A DNA stretch of 64,000 nt from Williamsia herbipolensis. GTDB taxonomy: Bacteria > Actinomycetota > Actinomycetes > Mycobacteriales > Mycobacteriaceae. The stretch's first letter is position 1, and each line of letters begins with the position of its first letter. This document shows positions 17,834 to 25,332 of the stretch, piece by piece. A program made the translations under genes and the position numbers. A model generated the notes under the pieces. The model ran no database searches, was not told where the DNA came from, and saw only the letters and a list, made by a program, of their open reading frames with translations. The DNA is taken from NCBI RefSeq assembly GCF_000964005.1, contig NZ_JXYP01000009.1, positions 51,016-115,015 of the forward strand, given 5' to 3'.

Positions 17834-18346
17834 TCAGGCCAGGGGTGACACCAGACTCATCGACGACGCGACGCCCAGGGCGACGGCAGCGGCGGCGAGA
17901 TCGACACGATTGCGCAGGGTGTCGAAGCAGAGGTCCTGGCGCTGCGTCACCGCGGCTCCCAGCAGGGTCAGGGCCTGCTCGCGGTCGCCGAGGGTCCACA
18001 GGGCATCGGCGGTGGTCAGGTACAGCTCGGCGGCCGGATCGGCCTTGTCGAGGTGGACCAGCGCCCAGGCGTAGAACTTGGCGGCGTCGACGGTGTCGCA
18101 GTCGCCGGGGCCGTGCGTGCGTCGGTACTTGCCGTACAGCTCACGGCACAGCGGCTCGGAGTCCGACCATCGCTGCAGGTGGCACATGCACCGGACGGCG
18201 TCGTGCAGGTTCGCGAGGTAGTGCACCGAGTACGGGCCGTCGCGGCGCGACCGCATCTCGCGGAGCACGCTGAACTCGGCGAGGGCACGGGTGTAGTCGC
18301 CGGCCGCCAGCGCGGCGGTCGCCTCCTCCTGCAACTCGTCGATCAC
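17834..18346 (-). CDS. TPR-like helical repeat protein
   Basis: 170 residues from GTG 18346 (an in-frame GTG at 18364 is the alternative; no ATG is available). Seen: alternating helices with TPR-like spacing, A-A-L-A-A-G-D-Y-T-R-A-L-A-E-F near the start and A-D-A-L-W-T-L-G-D-R-E-Q-A-L-T-L-L towards the end, and a Cys/His-containing middle (C-M-C-H-L). No signal or catalytic motif. It lies 36 bp upstream of the MFS gene on the same strand, probably the first gene of the operon, and could serve as a scaffold or sensor (inference). Confidence 0.7.
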   Translation of the reverse strand: MIDELQEEATAALAAGDYTRALAEFSVLREMRSRRDGPYSVHYLANLHDAVRCMCHLQRWSDSEPLCRELYGKYRRTHGPGDCDTVDAAKFYAWALVHLDKADPAAELYLTTADALWTLGDREQALTLLGAAVTQRQDLCFDTLRNRVDLAAAAVALGVASSMSLVSPLA

Positions 18347-18388
18347 CCGATCATGATGACCCACGCCAGGGCGGCGACACCGGCGTTT

Positions 18389-18408
18389 GGCCGCATACAG
18401 TTGCGGCC
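18389..18408. promoter_or_regulatory. 7-bp inverted repeat around a -10-like box at the yibE/F-like start
   Basis: GGCCGCA-tacagt-TGCGGCC is a perfect inverted repeat that ends one base before GTG 18409. The loop itself is a good -10 hexamer (TACAGT, 18396-18401) with 7 bp to the start codon, which suggests a leaderless mRNA. A repressor on this repeat would cover the promoter. Confidence 0.4.
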
Positions 18409-19803
18409 GTGAAGCAGTCACAACCGCACACCCACACGCATTCACCGGCCGCGATCGCGGTGCAGATGCGTCCGATGGCGGCCCGCATCGTCGTCGGGGT
18501 GCTCGTCGCCGTCGCGGTGGCCGTCGCGATCGGGGCCGTGGTGCTGTGGCCGTCGCAGCGTCAGCACCAGGTCCCGATCCAGTTCCAGTCGGCCGCGGCG
18601 AACGGCCAGCTCGAGACCGCGACCGGCACCGTGATCGCGCAGGCGCGTGCGCAGTGCCTCAACCGCGCGTCGGGATCGGTGTTCGGCGGTGCCGCCGACG
18701 TCACCCCCGTCGCCGACGGCCCCTGCATCGAGAGCACCGTCGCGATCACCTCCGGTAAGGACGCCGACGCCAACACGCTCATCGAGGTACCGACGAACCG
18801 TGCGCAGTCGGGCACCGCGCCGGGTGCGGTCACGCAGAACCTGTCGGCCGACCAGCTCGGTCGTCCGCAACCGGGACAGCCCGACCTCAAGGTCGGCGAC
18901 AAGATCCGGCTCGCCGTGGCGCCCGGTAACAACGGGGCGACGACCTACGGGTTCTACGACTACAGCCGCGGGACGTCGACCATCGTGTGGGCGTTGCTGT
19001 TCGTCGTGGCGATCGTGCTGGTCGCCTCCTGGCGCGGCCTGCGGTCGGTGATCGGACTGGTGATCGCCTTCGCGGTGCTGCTCGGCTTCACCCTCCCGGC
19101 GATCCTCGACGGGAAATCGCCGGTGGCGGTGGCCATCACGTCGTCGGCGGCGATCCTGCTGGTGGTCATCTACCTCGCGCACGGGGTGAGTCTGCGCACC
19201 AGTGCCGCCCTGTTGGGGACGCTGTCGTCGTTGGCGGTGGCCGCGGTGCTGTCGTACGTGTCGATCCACACGATGAACATCACGGGTCTGTCGGGCGAGC
19301 AGACCACGAACCTGCAGGTGTACCAGAACGGGATCTCCACCCAGGGGATCCTGTTGGCGGGCTTCATCATCGGCGCCCTGGGCGTGCTCAACGACGTCAC
19401 CATCACCCAGGCCTCGGCGGTGTTCGAACTCGCGGCGGGCGGCCGCAGCCGACGCGCCACCTTCGCCGCGGCCATGCGTGTGGGTCGCGACCACATCGCC
19501 AGCACCGTCTACACGCTCGTGTTCGCCTACGCGGGCAGTGCACTGCCGCTGCTGTTGCTGTTCTCCGTGGCCGGGCAGTCGTTCTCGAACCTCGTCACCA
19601 CCGACACCGTCGCCGTCGAGCTGGGGCGGTCGTTCGTCGGAGGTATCGCGATCGCGTTGTCGGTCCCGCTCACCACGGCCATCGCCGTCGCGCTCGTGCA
19701 CCGACACGAACGGCCCGACAACGTCCGCGCCGGCGAACCGCATGTCCCGATCCATCCCGGTCACCGCGACGAGAAGCCGGGCAGGCACTCGCGCGTCGAC
19801 TGA
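18409..19803 (+). CDS. YibE/F-family membrane protein
   Basis: 464 residues from GTG 18409. Seen: a His-rich cytoplasmic start (H-T-H-T-H), one membrane segment, an extracytoplasmic domain of about 130 residues with two Cys, then about seven membrane segments with G-V-L-N-D-V-T-I-T-Q and G-R-D-H-I-A-S-T-V-Y-T-L-V-F-A-Y, the hallmark stretches of the YibE/F family. Known: the family is of undefined function, conserved in actinobacteria and firmicutes. The tail is basic and His-rich. Divergent from the TPR gene. Confidence 0.85.
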   Translation: MKQSQPHTHTHSPAAIAVQMRPMAARIVVGVLVAVAVAVAIGAVVLWPSQRQHQVPIQFQSAAANGQLETATGTVIAQARAQCLNRASGSVFGGAADVTPVADGPCIESTVAITSGKDADANTLIEVPTNRAQSGTAPGAVTQNLSADQLGRPQPGQPDLKVGDKIRLAVAPGNNGATTYGFYDYSRGTSTIVWALLFVVAIVLVASWRGLRSVIGLVIAFAVLLGFTLPAILDGKSPVAVAITSSAAILLVVIYLAHGVSLRTSAALLGTLSSLAVAAVLSYVSIHTMNITGLSGEQTTNLQVYQNGISTQGILLAGFIIGALGVLNDVTITQASAVFELAAGGRSRRATFAAAMRVGRDHIASTVYTLVFAYAGSALPLLLLFSVAGQSFSNLVTTDTVAVELGRSFVGGIAIALSVPLTTAIAVALVHRHERPDNVRAGEPHVPIHPGHRDEKPGRHSRVD

Positions 19804-19816
19804 TCCGCCAGGGCCG

Positions 19817-20209
19817 TCAGTTCGCGGTGACCGCGATCCCGATGGTCGAGCTCTTGCCCTTGAACAGGCTGCTCGCGGTGGTCGCGAAGCGACCGACGAG
19901 TCCGTACTTGCGATTGATCGCGTCGCGGGTGCGTGCGGTGCCGGCCTCGTCGAGGACCCGGGCGGTGGCCTCCATCGTGGGGCCGACGTTCTTGCCGGCG
20001 CGGTCGCAGGTCGCGAGCATCACCCGTGGGGTGTTGCGTATCCGCTTGACCTTCCACGACGACGCCTGAGTCCACATCAGCAGCTCACCCTGATCGAGCG
20101 CCGCCCAGATCGGCAACGGTTTGGCGTCGCCGGACTTGGTGAAGGTGGTGAGTTGGACGTACTTCGCGGTGCCGATGTCGCCGAACGGGTTCGCGCCGCC
20201 ACTGCTCAT
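19817..20209 (-). CDS. PPOX-class F420/FMN-dependent oxidoreductase-like protein
   Basis: 130 residues from ATG 20209; a GTG one codon earlier also exists. Seen: the split beta-barrel pattern K-Y-V-Q-L-T-T-F-T-K-S-G, then P-L-P-I-W-A-A, V-K-R-I-R-N-T-P-R-V and G-P-T-M-E-A-T-A, which is typical of the short F420-binding PPOX proteins of mycobacteria. Known: such proteins reduce diverse substrates with F420H2 or simply bind flavin or F420. The small TUDOR-like gene lies 9 bp upstream and is probably co-transcribed. Confidence 0.82.
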   Translation of the reverse strand: MSSGGANPFGDIGTAKYVQLTTFTKSGDAKPLPIWAALDQGELLMWTQASSWKVKRIRNTPRVMLATCDRAGKNVGPTMEATARVLDEAGTARTRDAINRKYGLVGRFATTASSLFKGKSSTIGIAVTAN

Positions 20210-20218
20210 CACCGGTAC

Positions 20219-20422
20219 CTACTTCGTCTCGAGCGTGGACTCTTTGTGCGCGGCCTTCGCGCCGCTCTTGTCCGACTCGACGATCCAGTAGGGCTCGTCG
20301 TCACTGGCCTTGAACTTCTGGCCGTCGAACTCGAATTCCTTCGTGCGCTTCTCGACGGCTTTCCCATGGGTCGGGCCCTGCGGGGTGTTCCAGGAAACCG
20401 CGTCGCCCTTGCTGATCGACAT
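20219..20422 (-). CDS. DUF2945 / hypervirulence-associated TUDOR-like small protein
   Basis: 67 residues. Seen: G-D-A-V-S-W-N-T-P-Q-G near the start, an internal T-K-E-F-E-F-D-G-Q-K-F-K, and D-D-E-P-Y-W-I-V-E-S-D-K-S-G followed by a Lys-rich helix. This is the complete pattern of the small DUF2945 family. Known: a single SH3/TUDOR-like barrel of unknown role in bacteria. No signal peptide. Confidence 0.8.
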   Translation of the reverse strand: MSISKGDAVSWNTPQGPTHGKAVEKRTKEFEFDGQKFKASDDEPYWIVESDKSGAKAAHKESTLETK

Positions 20423-20477
20423 GGTCTCGAGGTTACCCGCAGGGCCCGTGGAGGAACCGTGCGTTGGTGCGCCGACG

Positions 20478-21875
20478 TCAGGCGGGAGCCTTCGTGATCG
20501 ACACCGCCTCGGACTTGTCGAAGTCGTGCGAGTCGACCATGTTGAGTTCGTCGAACGGATCGTTGCCGTCGAGCACCGACTTCACCTTCGCGTTGTCGAT
20601 CGTCTTGGTCCAGGTGCCGACCAGCAGCGTGGCGACGGCGTTGCCGGAGAAGTTGGTGACCGCGCGGGCCTCCGACATGAACCGGTCGATGCCGACGATG
20701 AGTCCCAGTCCGTCGAGCAGCTCGGGGCGGTGGCTCTGCAGGCCTCCGGCGAGCGTGGCCAGTCCGGCGCCGGAGACGCCGGCTGCACCCTTCGAGGCGA
20801 TGATCATGAACACCAGCAGGCTGATCTGCTCACCCAGGCTCAGCGGGTTGCCCATCGCCTCGGCGACGAACAGCGACGCCATCGTCAGGTAGATCGCGGT
20901 GCCGTCGAGGTTGAACGAGTAGCCGGTCGGCACGACCACGCCGACGGTCGACTTCTCGACACCGAGGTGCTCCATCTTCGCGATCAGTCGCGGCAGGGCC
21001 GACTCCGACGACGAGGTGGCCACGATCAGCAGGTACTCCCGTGCCAGGTAGCGGACCAGCTTGAAGATCGAGACGCCCGCGGTGAAGCGCAGCAGGGTGC
21101 CGAGGATGCCGAAGACGAACACCAGGCAGGTCAGGTAGAAGGCGACCATCAGCATCAGCAGGTGGGTGACCGCGCTCCAGCCGGTCTGGCCGACGACGTT
21201 GGCGATCGCGCCGAACGCGCCGATCGGGGCGAGCCACAGCACCATCGAGAGCACCTTGAAGATGACCTTCTGGATGCTGGCGACACCGCGCAACACCGGC
21301 TCACCCTGGGTGCCGAGGGCCTGGATGGCGAAGCCGACGAGCAGGGCGACGAAGAGCGTCTGCAGCACGCTGCCCGCGGTCAGCGACGACACGAGGGTGT
21401 CGGGGATGATGCCCTGGATGAAGTCGAGGGTGCCGCCGGACTCGTGCGCCTTCTCGGCGAGATCGGCGCCCTTGCCCGCGACCTCGGGGGTGATGTTGAG
21501 ACCGTTGCCGGGCTGGATCAGGTTGCCGACCACCAGGCCGATACCCAGTGCCGCGGTGGACATCCCGAGGAAGTAGGTGAAGGCGAGGCCGCCGACCTTG
21601 CCGACCGTCGCGGCCTTGCGGACCGAGCCGATGCCCAACACGATGGTGCAGAAGATGACCGGCGAGATCATCATCTTGATGAGGCTGATGAACATCGTGC
21701 CCAGCACGCCGAGTTCCTTGCCGAAGCTCGGGGCGAGGATGCCGACCGCGACGCCGGCGACCACGGCCACGATCACCGCGATGTAGAGCCAGTGCGTGCG
21801 GTCGCGCTTGGGCTTCGTCGCGGTGTCCGTCGGCGGATCGGGGATCGTCGGGGGTCGGTCGTCGGTCGTGGTCAT
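20478..21875 (-). CDS. dctA: C4-dicarboxylate:cation symporter, DctA type
   Basis: 465 residues from ATG 21875, with GGAGG upstream; the longer frame to 21935 is rejected. Seen: eight helices plus hairpins of the dicarboxylate/amino-acid:cation symporter family, the Ser-rich hairpin S-S-S-E-S-A-L-P-R-L, the N-L-D-G-T-A-I-Y motif and the K-G-A-A-G-V-S-G-A-G hairpin. Known: DctA takes up succinate, fumarate and malate with protons or sodium. The divergent CitA/CitB-like pair at 22022-24419 very likely controls it. Confidence 0.9.
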   Translation of the reverse strand: MTTTDDRPPTIPDPPTDTATKPKRDRTHWLYIAVIVAVVAGVAVGILAPSFGKELGVLGTMFISLIKMMISPVIFCTIVLGIGSVRKAATVGKVGGLAFTYFLGMSTAALGIGLVVGNLIQPGNGLNITPEVAGKGADLAEKAHESGGTLDFIQGIIPDTLVSSLTAGSVLQTLFVALLVGFAIQALGTQGEPVLRGVASIQKVIFKVLSMVLWLAPIGAFGAIANVVGQTGWSAVTHLLMLMVAFYLTCLVFVFGILGTLLRFTAGVSIFKLVRYLAREYLLIVATSSSESALPRLIAKMEHLGVEKSTVGVVVPTGYSFNLDGTAIYLTMASLFVAEAMGNPLSLGEQISLLVFMIIASKGAAGVSGAGLATLAGGLQSHRPELLDGLGLIVGIDRFMSEARAVTNFSGNAVATLLVGTWTKTIDNAKVKSVLDGNDPFDELNMVDSHDFDKSEAVSITKAPA

Positions 21876-21946
21876 GGGATCCTCCAGGTGGTGATGTCGT
21901 CTCCGGTGGCGCCGGAAGCGGTCTGTGAGGATCATGGACGGTCGAT

Positions 21947-21960
21947 GTGACTGGCGTCAC
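21947..21960. promoter_or_regulatory. GTGAC-tggc-GTCAC inverted repeat in the dctA/sensor gap
   Basis: A perfect 5-bp inverted repeat with 4-bp spacer in the 146-bp divergent gap, followed by an AT-richer stretch (gattagtttcattacg). It is a candidate site for the response regulator or for another regulator; function not shown. Confidence 0.35.
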
Positions 21961-22021
21961 GATTAGTTTCATTACGTTCAGGCGGTGCGGTGACGAGGTG
22001 GCGGTGACGGCGGGGGGTGCG

Positions 22022-23638
22022 ATGCGACGGCTCGTCCCGCGCACGCTCGCCGGGCAGGCGTTCCTCCTGCAGGTCGTCGCGATCCTGGTGCTCATCATCG
22101 TCGCGGGGTCGTTGGCCGCCTACGACGCCCGCCGTGACTCCGAGCGGTCGGCCCGTGACCAGGTCGTGGCCATCGCCGTCGCGCTCGCCGACTCGTCCTC
22201 GACGGCCGAGGCCATCACCTCCGGCTCGGCCACCGCGCGTCTGCAACCGGTCACCGAGGCGGTGCGCGCCGACACCGACATCGCGTTCATCACCATCATG
22301 GCGCCCGACCGGACCCGCTTCACCCACACCGATCCGGCCCGCATCGGCGGGAAGTTCGTCGGCACCATCGGCCCCGCGCTGGCGGGCCGGGTGTTCACCG
22401 AGACCTACACCGGCACACTCGGTCCCTCCATCCGCGCGGTCGCCCCGGTCCGCGCGTCCGACGGGCGGATCGTCGGGTTGGTGTCGGCGGGGATCACGCT
22501 GTCCGGGCTCGCCGACCGGTGGCTCGGTCAGCTGCCGACGATCGCGGTGGTCACCGTGATCGCGTTGCTGCTGTCGGTGGCCGGCACCTGGGCTGTGCGC
22601 CGACGCCTCCTCCGCCAGACCCGTGGCCTGAGGCCCGAGGAGTTGCGCGTGATGTACGAGCATCACGACGCGGTGCTGCACGCGGTCCGGGAGGGACTGA
22701 TCGTCATCGACCACGGACGGGTCGCGCTCGTCAACGACGAGGCCCGCCGCCTCCTCGATCTCGGCGACGGCCCGGTAGCACTCGAGGGTCTCCCCGAATT
22801 CGCCGGTACCGCCGAGGAATTACGAGACGTGCTGTATCTCGCCGGCGACCGGGTGCTCGTGGTCAACCGCTCCGGGGTGAGCGGATCGGGCGTCGATCGT
22901 GACGGCGGCGGTGCGGCGCAGACGACGAGTGCGGTGATCACCCTGCGCGACCGCACCGAGCTGCAGGGCGCCATGGGCGAACTCGACTCGATGCGACTGT
23001 TCGCCGAGTCGCTGCGCAGTCAGGCCCACGAATCGGCGAACCGCCTGCACACCGTGGTCGGGCTCGTCGAGATGGGCCGCGGCGACGAGGCGGTGCGCTT
23101 CGCGACCACCGAACTCGAACTGTCCCAACACCTCGTCGACCGGTTGACCGCCGCGGTCGGCGAACCCGCACTCGTCGCGCTGCTGCTCGGCAAGAGCGCG
23201 CAGGCCAACGAACGCGGGATCGAGCTCACCGTGACCGATGAGACAAACCTGTCTCCGACAGGGGATTCGTCGCTCGACACCGACTCGGTGCTCAGCAGCG
23301 CCGAACTGGTCACGGTCGTGGGCAATCTGATCGACAATGCACTCGATGCCTGTGATCGCGACGACCCGTGGGTGGAGGTGACCGTGCACGAGGACTCGTC
23401 GGGTCTATCGATCCGCGTCGCCGACAGCGGGCCGGGCATGGACGCCGAGGAGTTCGCCCGTGCGCGCCGCCGCGGGTACTCCACCAAGACCGCCGTCGAG
23501 GGCGCGCTCGACCCCGGACGCGGTCTGGGGCTGGCGCTGGTGTCGCAGACGGTGGAGCGCCACGGCGGCACGATCACCGCCGAGGTCACCTACGGCTCGG
23601 TCGTCATCGTGACGGTGCCCCGCACGGCGGAATCGTGA
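22022..23638 (+). CDS. sensor histidine kinase, CitA/DcuS-like
   Basis: 538 residues from ATG 22022 (a GGGGGG run lies upstream; longer starts are possible). Seen: membrane segment 1 (about residues 12-30), an extracytoplasmic sCACHE/PDC sensor domain, membrane segment 2 (about 165-187), a cytoplasmic PAS domain starting after an A-V-R-E-G-L-I-V-I-D-H strand, the short CitA-type H box with Q-A-H-E, then N box N-L-I-D-N-A-L-D-A-C, D-S-G-P-G-M and G-R-G-L-G-L-A-L. Known: this group senses citrate or C4-dicarboxylates outside the cell. Partner of the downstream regulator. Confidence 0.9.
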   Translation: MRRLVPRTLAGQAFLLQVVAILVLIIVAGSLAAYDARRDSERSARDQVVAIAVALADSSSTAEAITSGSATARLQPVTEAVRADTDIAFITIMAPDRTRFTHTDPARIGGKFVGTIGPALAGRVFTETYTGTLGPSIRAVAPVRASDGRIVGLVSAGITLSGLADRWLGQLPTIAVVTVIALLLSVAGTWAVRRRLLRQTRGLRPEELRVMYEHHDAVLHAVREGLIVIDHGRVALVNDEARRLLDLGDGPVALEGLPEFAGTAEELRDVLYLAGDRVLVVNRSGVSGSGVDRDGGGAAQTTSAVITLRDRTELQGAMGELDSMRLFAESLRSQAHESANRLHTVVGLVEMGRGDEAVRFATTELELSQHLVDRLTAAVGEPALVALLLGKSAQANERGIELTVTDETNLSPTGDSSLDTDSVLSSAELVTVVGNLIDNALDACDRDDPWVEVTVHEDSSGLSIRVADSGPGMDAEEFARARRRGYSTKTAVEGALDPGRGLGLALVSQTVERHGGTITAEVTYGSVVIVTVPRTAES

Positions 23639-23702
23639 GCGGCGGTGTCGCCGTGACGACGTTCCCGACCGCCGTCGCGATCCCGTGCCGGAGGCGCGCC
23701 CT

Positions 23703-24419
23703 ATGATCACCGTTCTCATCGTGGAGGACGAGCCGTTGATCGCCCAGGCGCACGAGGAGTACGTGGGCCGCTTACCCGGGTTCCGGGTCGTCGCGAGGGC
23801 GGGCACCGCGCAGGCCGCGTTGCGGATCGTGGCCGGCCGCGCCGCCGACGGCGATCCGGTCGACGTGGTGCTCCTCGACATCGGACTCCCCGACGCCAGC
23901 GGTATCGAACTGGCGTCGGCGCTGTCGGGGCAGCGTCCCGAGCCCGACATCATCGCGATCACCTCCGAGCGCGATCTGTCGGTCGTGCGATCGGCCGTCG
24001 CGCACGGCGTGCTGCTCTATCTGCTCAAGCCGTTCACGTTCGCGGCGTTCCGCGACAAGCTCGAGCGCTACCGCGAGTATCGCGAGGCGTTGCCCGCGGG
24101 TACCGACGCGGCGGGACAGGCCGAGGTCGACCGCGCGATGGCGTTGTTGCGGGCAACCGACGAGAAGGCGGCCGCGCCGGCCGGGGCCTCGGCGCACACC
24201 ACCGAACAGATCGCGCGACAGATCCGCGACAGCGAGGCCGGCCTCACCGCCGGTGAGGTGGCCGCCGCGGCCGGCGTCTCGCGGGTGACGGCGTGGCGGT
24301 ATCTGGAGCGGTTGGCCGATGACCGGGTGCTCGACCGCACCACCGAATACGGCCGCGCCGGGCGCCCTCAGGTGCGCTACACCTGGCCCGTCCGCGGACC
24401 TGGTTCGCGAACGCAGTGA
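23703..24419 (+). CDS. response regulator, CitB/DcuR-like
   Basis: 238 residues from ATG 23703. Seen: a receiver domain with acidic pair E-D-E, phospho-acceptor Asp59 in L-L-D-I-G-L-P-D-A-S-G, Thr in A-I-T-S-E-R and Lys in L-L-K-P-F; then a C-terminal helix-turn-helix with L-T-A-G-E-V-A-A-A-A-G-V-S-R-V-T-A-W-R-Y, as in CitB-type regulators. It pairs with the sensor 64 bp upstream and probably activates dctA. Confidence 0.9.
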   Translation: MITVLIVEDEPLIAQAHEEYVGRLPGFRVVARAGTAQAALRIVAGRAADGDPVDVVLLDIGLPDASGIELASALSGQRPEPDIIAITSERDLSVVRSAVAHGVLLYLLKPFTFAAFRDKLERYREYREALPAGTDAAGQAEVDRAMALLRATDEKAAAPAGASAHTTEQIARQIRDSEAGLTAGEVAAAAGVSRVTAWRYLERLADDRVLDRTTEYGRAGRPQVRYTWPVRGPGSRTQ

Positions 24420-24438
24420 AGTCGCTAGCCTGACACCC

Positions 24439-25323
24439 ATGACTCCCGCGGTTGCGATGATCGACCTCAATTCCGGTACGTCCATCCCACAACTGGGTCT
24501 CGGTGTGTGGCAGGCGGAGAACGACGAGACCGAGCACGCGGTGGCCCACGCGCTCGACGCGGCGGGCTACCGACACATCGACACCGCCGCCGCCTACGGC
24601 AACGAGGAGGGCGTCGGCCGCGGTATCGCGGCCTCCGGCGTGGCACGAGAGGAGGTCTTCCTCACCACCAAGCTGTGGAACGCCGACCAGGGATACGAGT
24701 CGGCGATCGCCGCGTGCGACACCAGCCTCGGCAAGCTCGGCGTCGACTACGTCGATCTCTACCTCGTGCACTGGCCGCTGCTCGACAGCGACCGAATGAA
24801 GCGCACGTGGGAGGCGATGGAGGCCATCGCCGAGTCGGGGAAGGCGAAGGCGATCGGCGTCTGCAACTTCGAGCCCCACCACCTCGACACGATCTGCGGC
24901 CACGGGGAGACGGTGCCCGCGGTCGATCAGGTGGAGCTGCACCCGCACCTGCCGCAGAACGATCTGCGCGCGTTCGCCGTCGACCGGGAGATCGCGGTCG
25001 AGTCGTGGAGCCCGCTCGGCGGCACCAGCAATTCGGGATGGGGCCGGGCCTCGAAGCCGAACACGCTGCTCGACGATCCGATCCTGGCGGGCATCGGGGA
25101 GAAGTACGGCAAGTCGATCGCGCAGGTCATCATCCGGTGGCATCTGAGCAACGGGTTGATCGTGATCCCCAAATCGGTTCACGAAGAACGCATCTCGCAG
25201 AACATCGACGTGTTCGACTTCGATCTCGACGCCGACGACATCCTGGAGATCTCGCGACTGGCCGATCCGGGCGGCCGCGTCGGGGCGCATCCCGACGAGA
25301 TGAACATCGGCGCACCGGAATAA
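24439..25323 (+). CDS. aldo/keto reductase (2,5-diketogluconate reductase-like)
   Basis: 294 residues. Seen: the AKR barrel with G-Y-R-H-I-D-T-A-A-A-Y-G-N-E (catalytic Asp48, Tyr53), L-T-T-K-L-W-N (catalytic Lys), L-V-H-W-P (catalytic His), and the NADPH-binding I-P-K-S-V-H-E-E-R-I near the end. Known: AKR enzymes reduce aldehydes and ketones with NADPH; this subgroup is often annotated Dkg. A TAGCCT box lies 7 bp before ATG 24439, suggesting a leaderless transcript. Confidence 0.9.
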   Translation: MTPAVAMIDLNSGTSIPQLGLGVWQAENDETEHAVAHALDAAGYRHIDTAAAYGNEEGVGRGIAASGVAREEVFLTTKLWNADQGYESAIAACDTSLGKLGVDYVDLYLVHWPLLDSDRMKRTWEAMEAIAESGKAKAIGVCNFEPHHLDTICGHGETVPAVDQVELHPHLPQNDLRAFAVDREIAVESWSPLGGTSNSGWGRASKPNTLLDDPILAGIGEKYGKSIAQVIIRWHLSNGLIVIPKSVHEERISQNIDVFDFDLDADDILEISRLADPGGRVGAHPDEMNIGAPE

Positions 25324-25332
25324 TCTGCGCTC

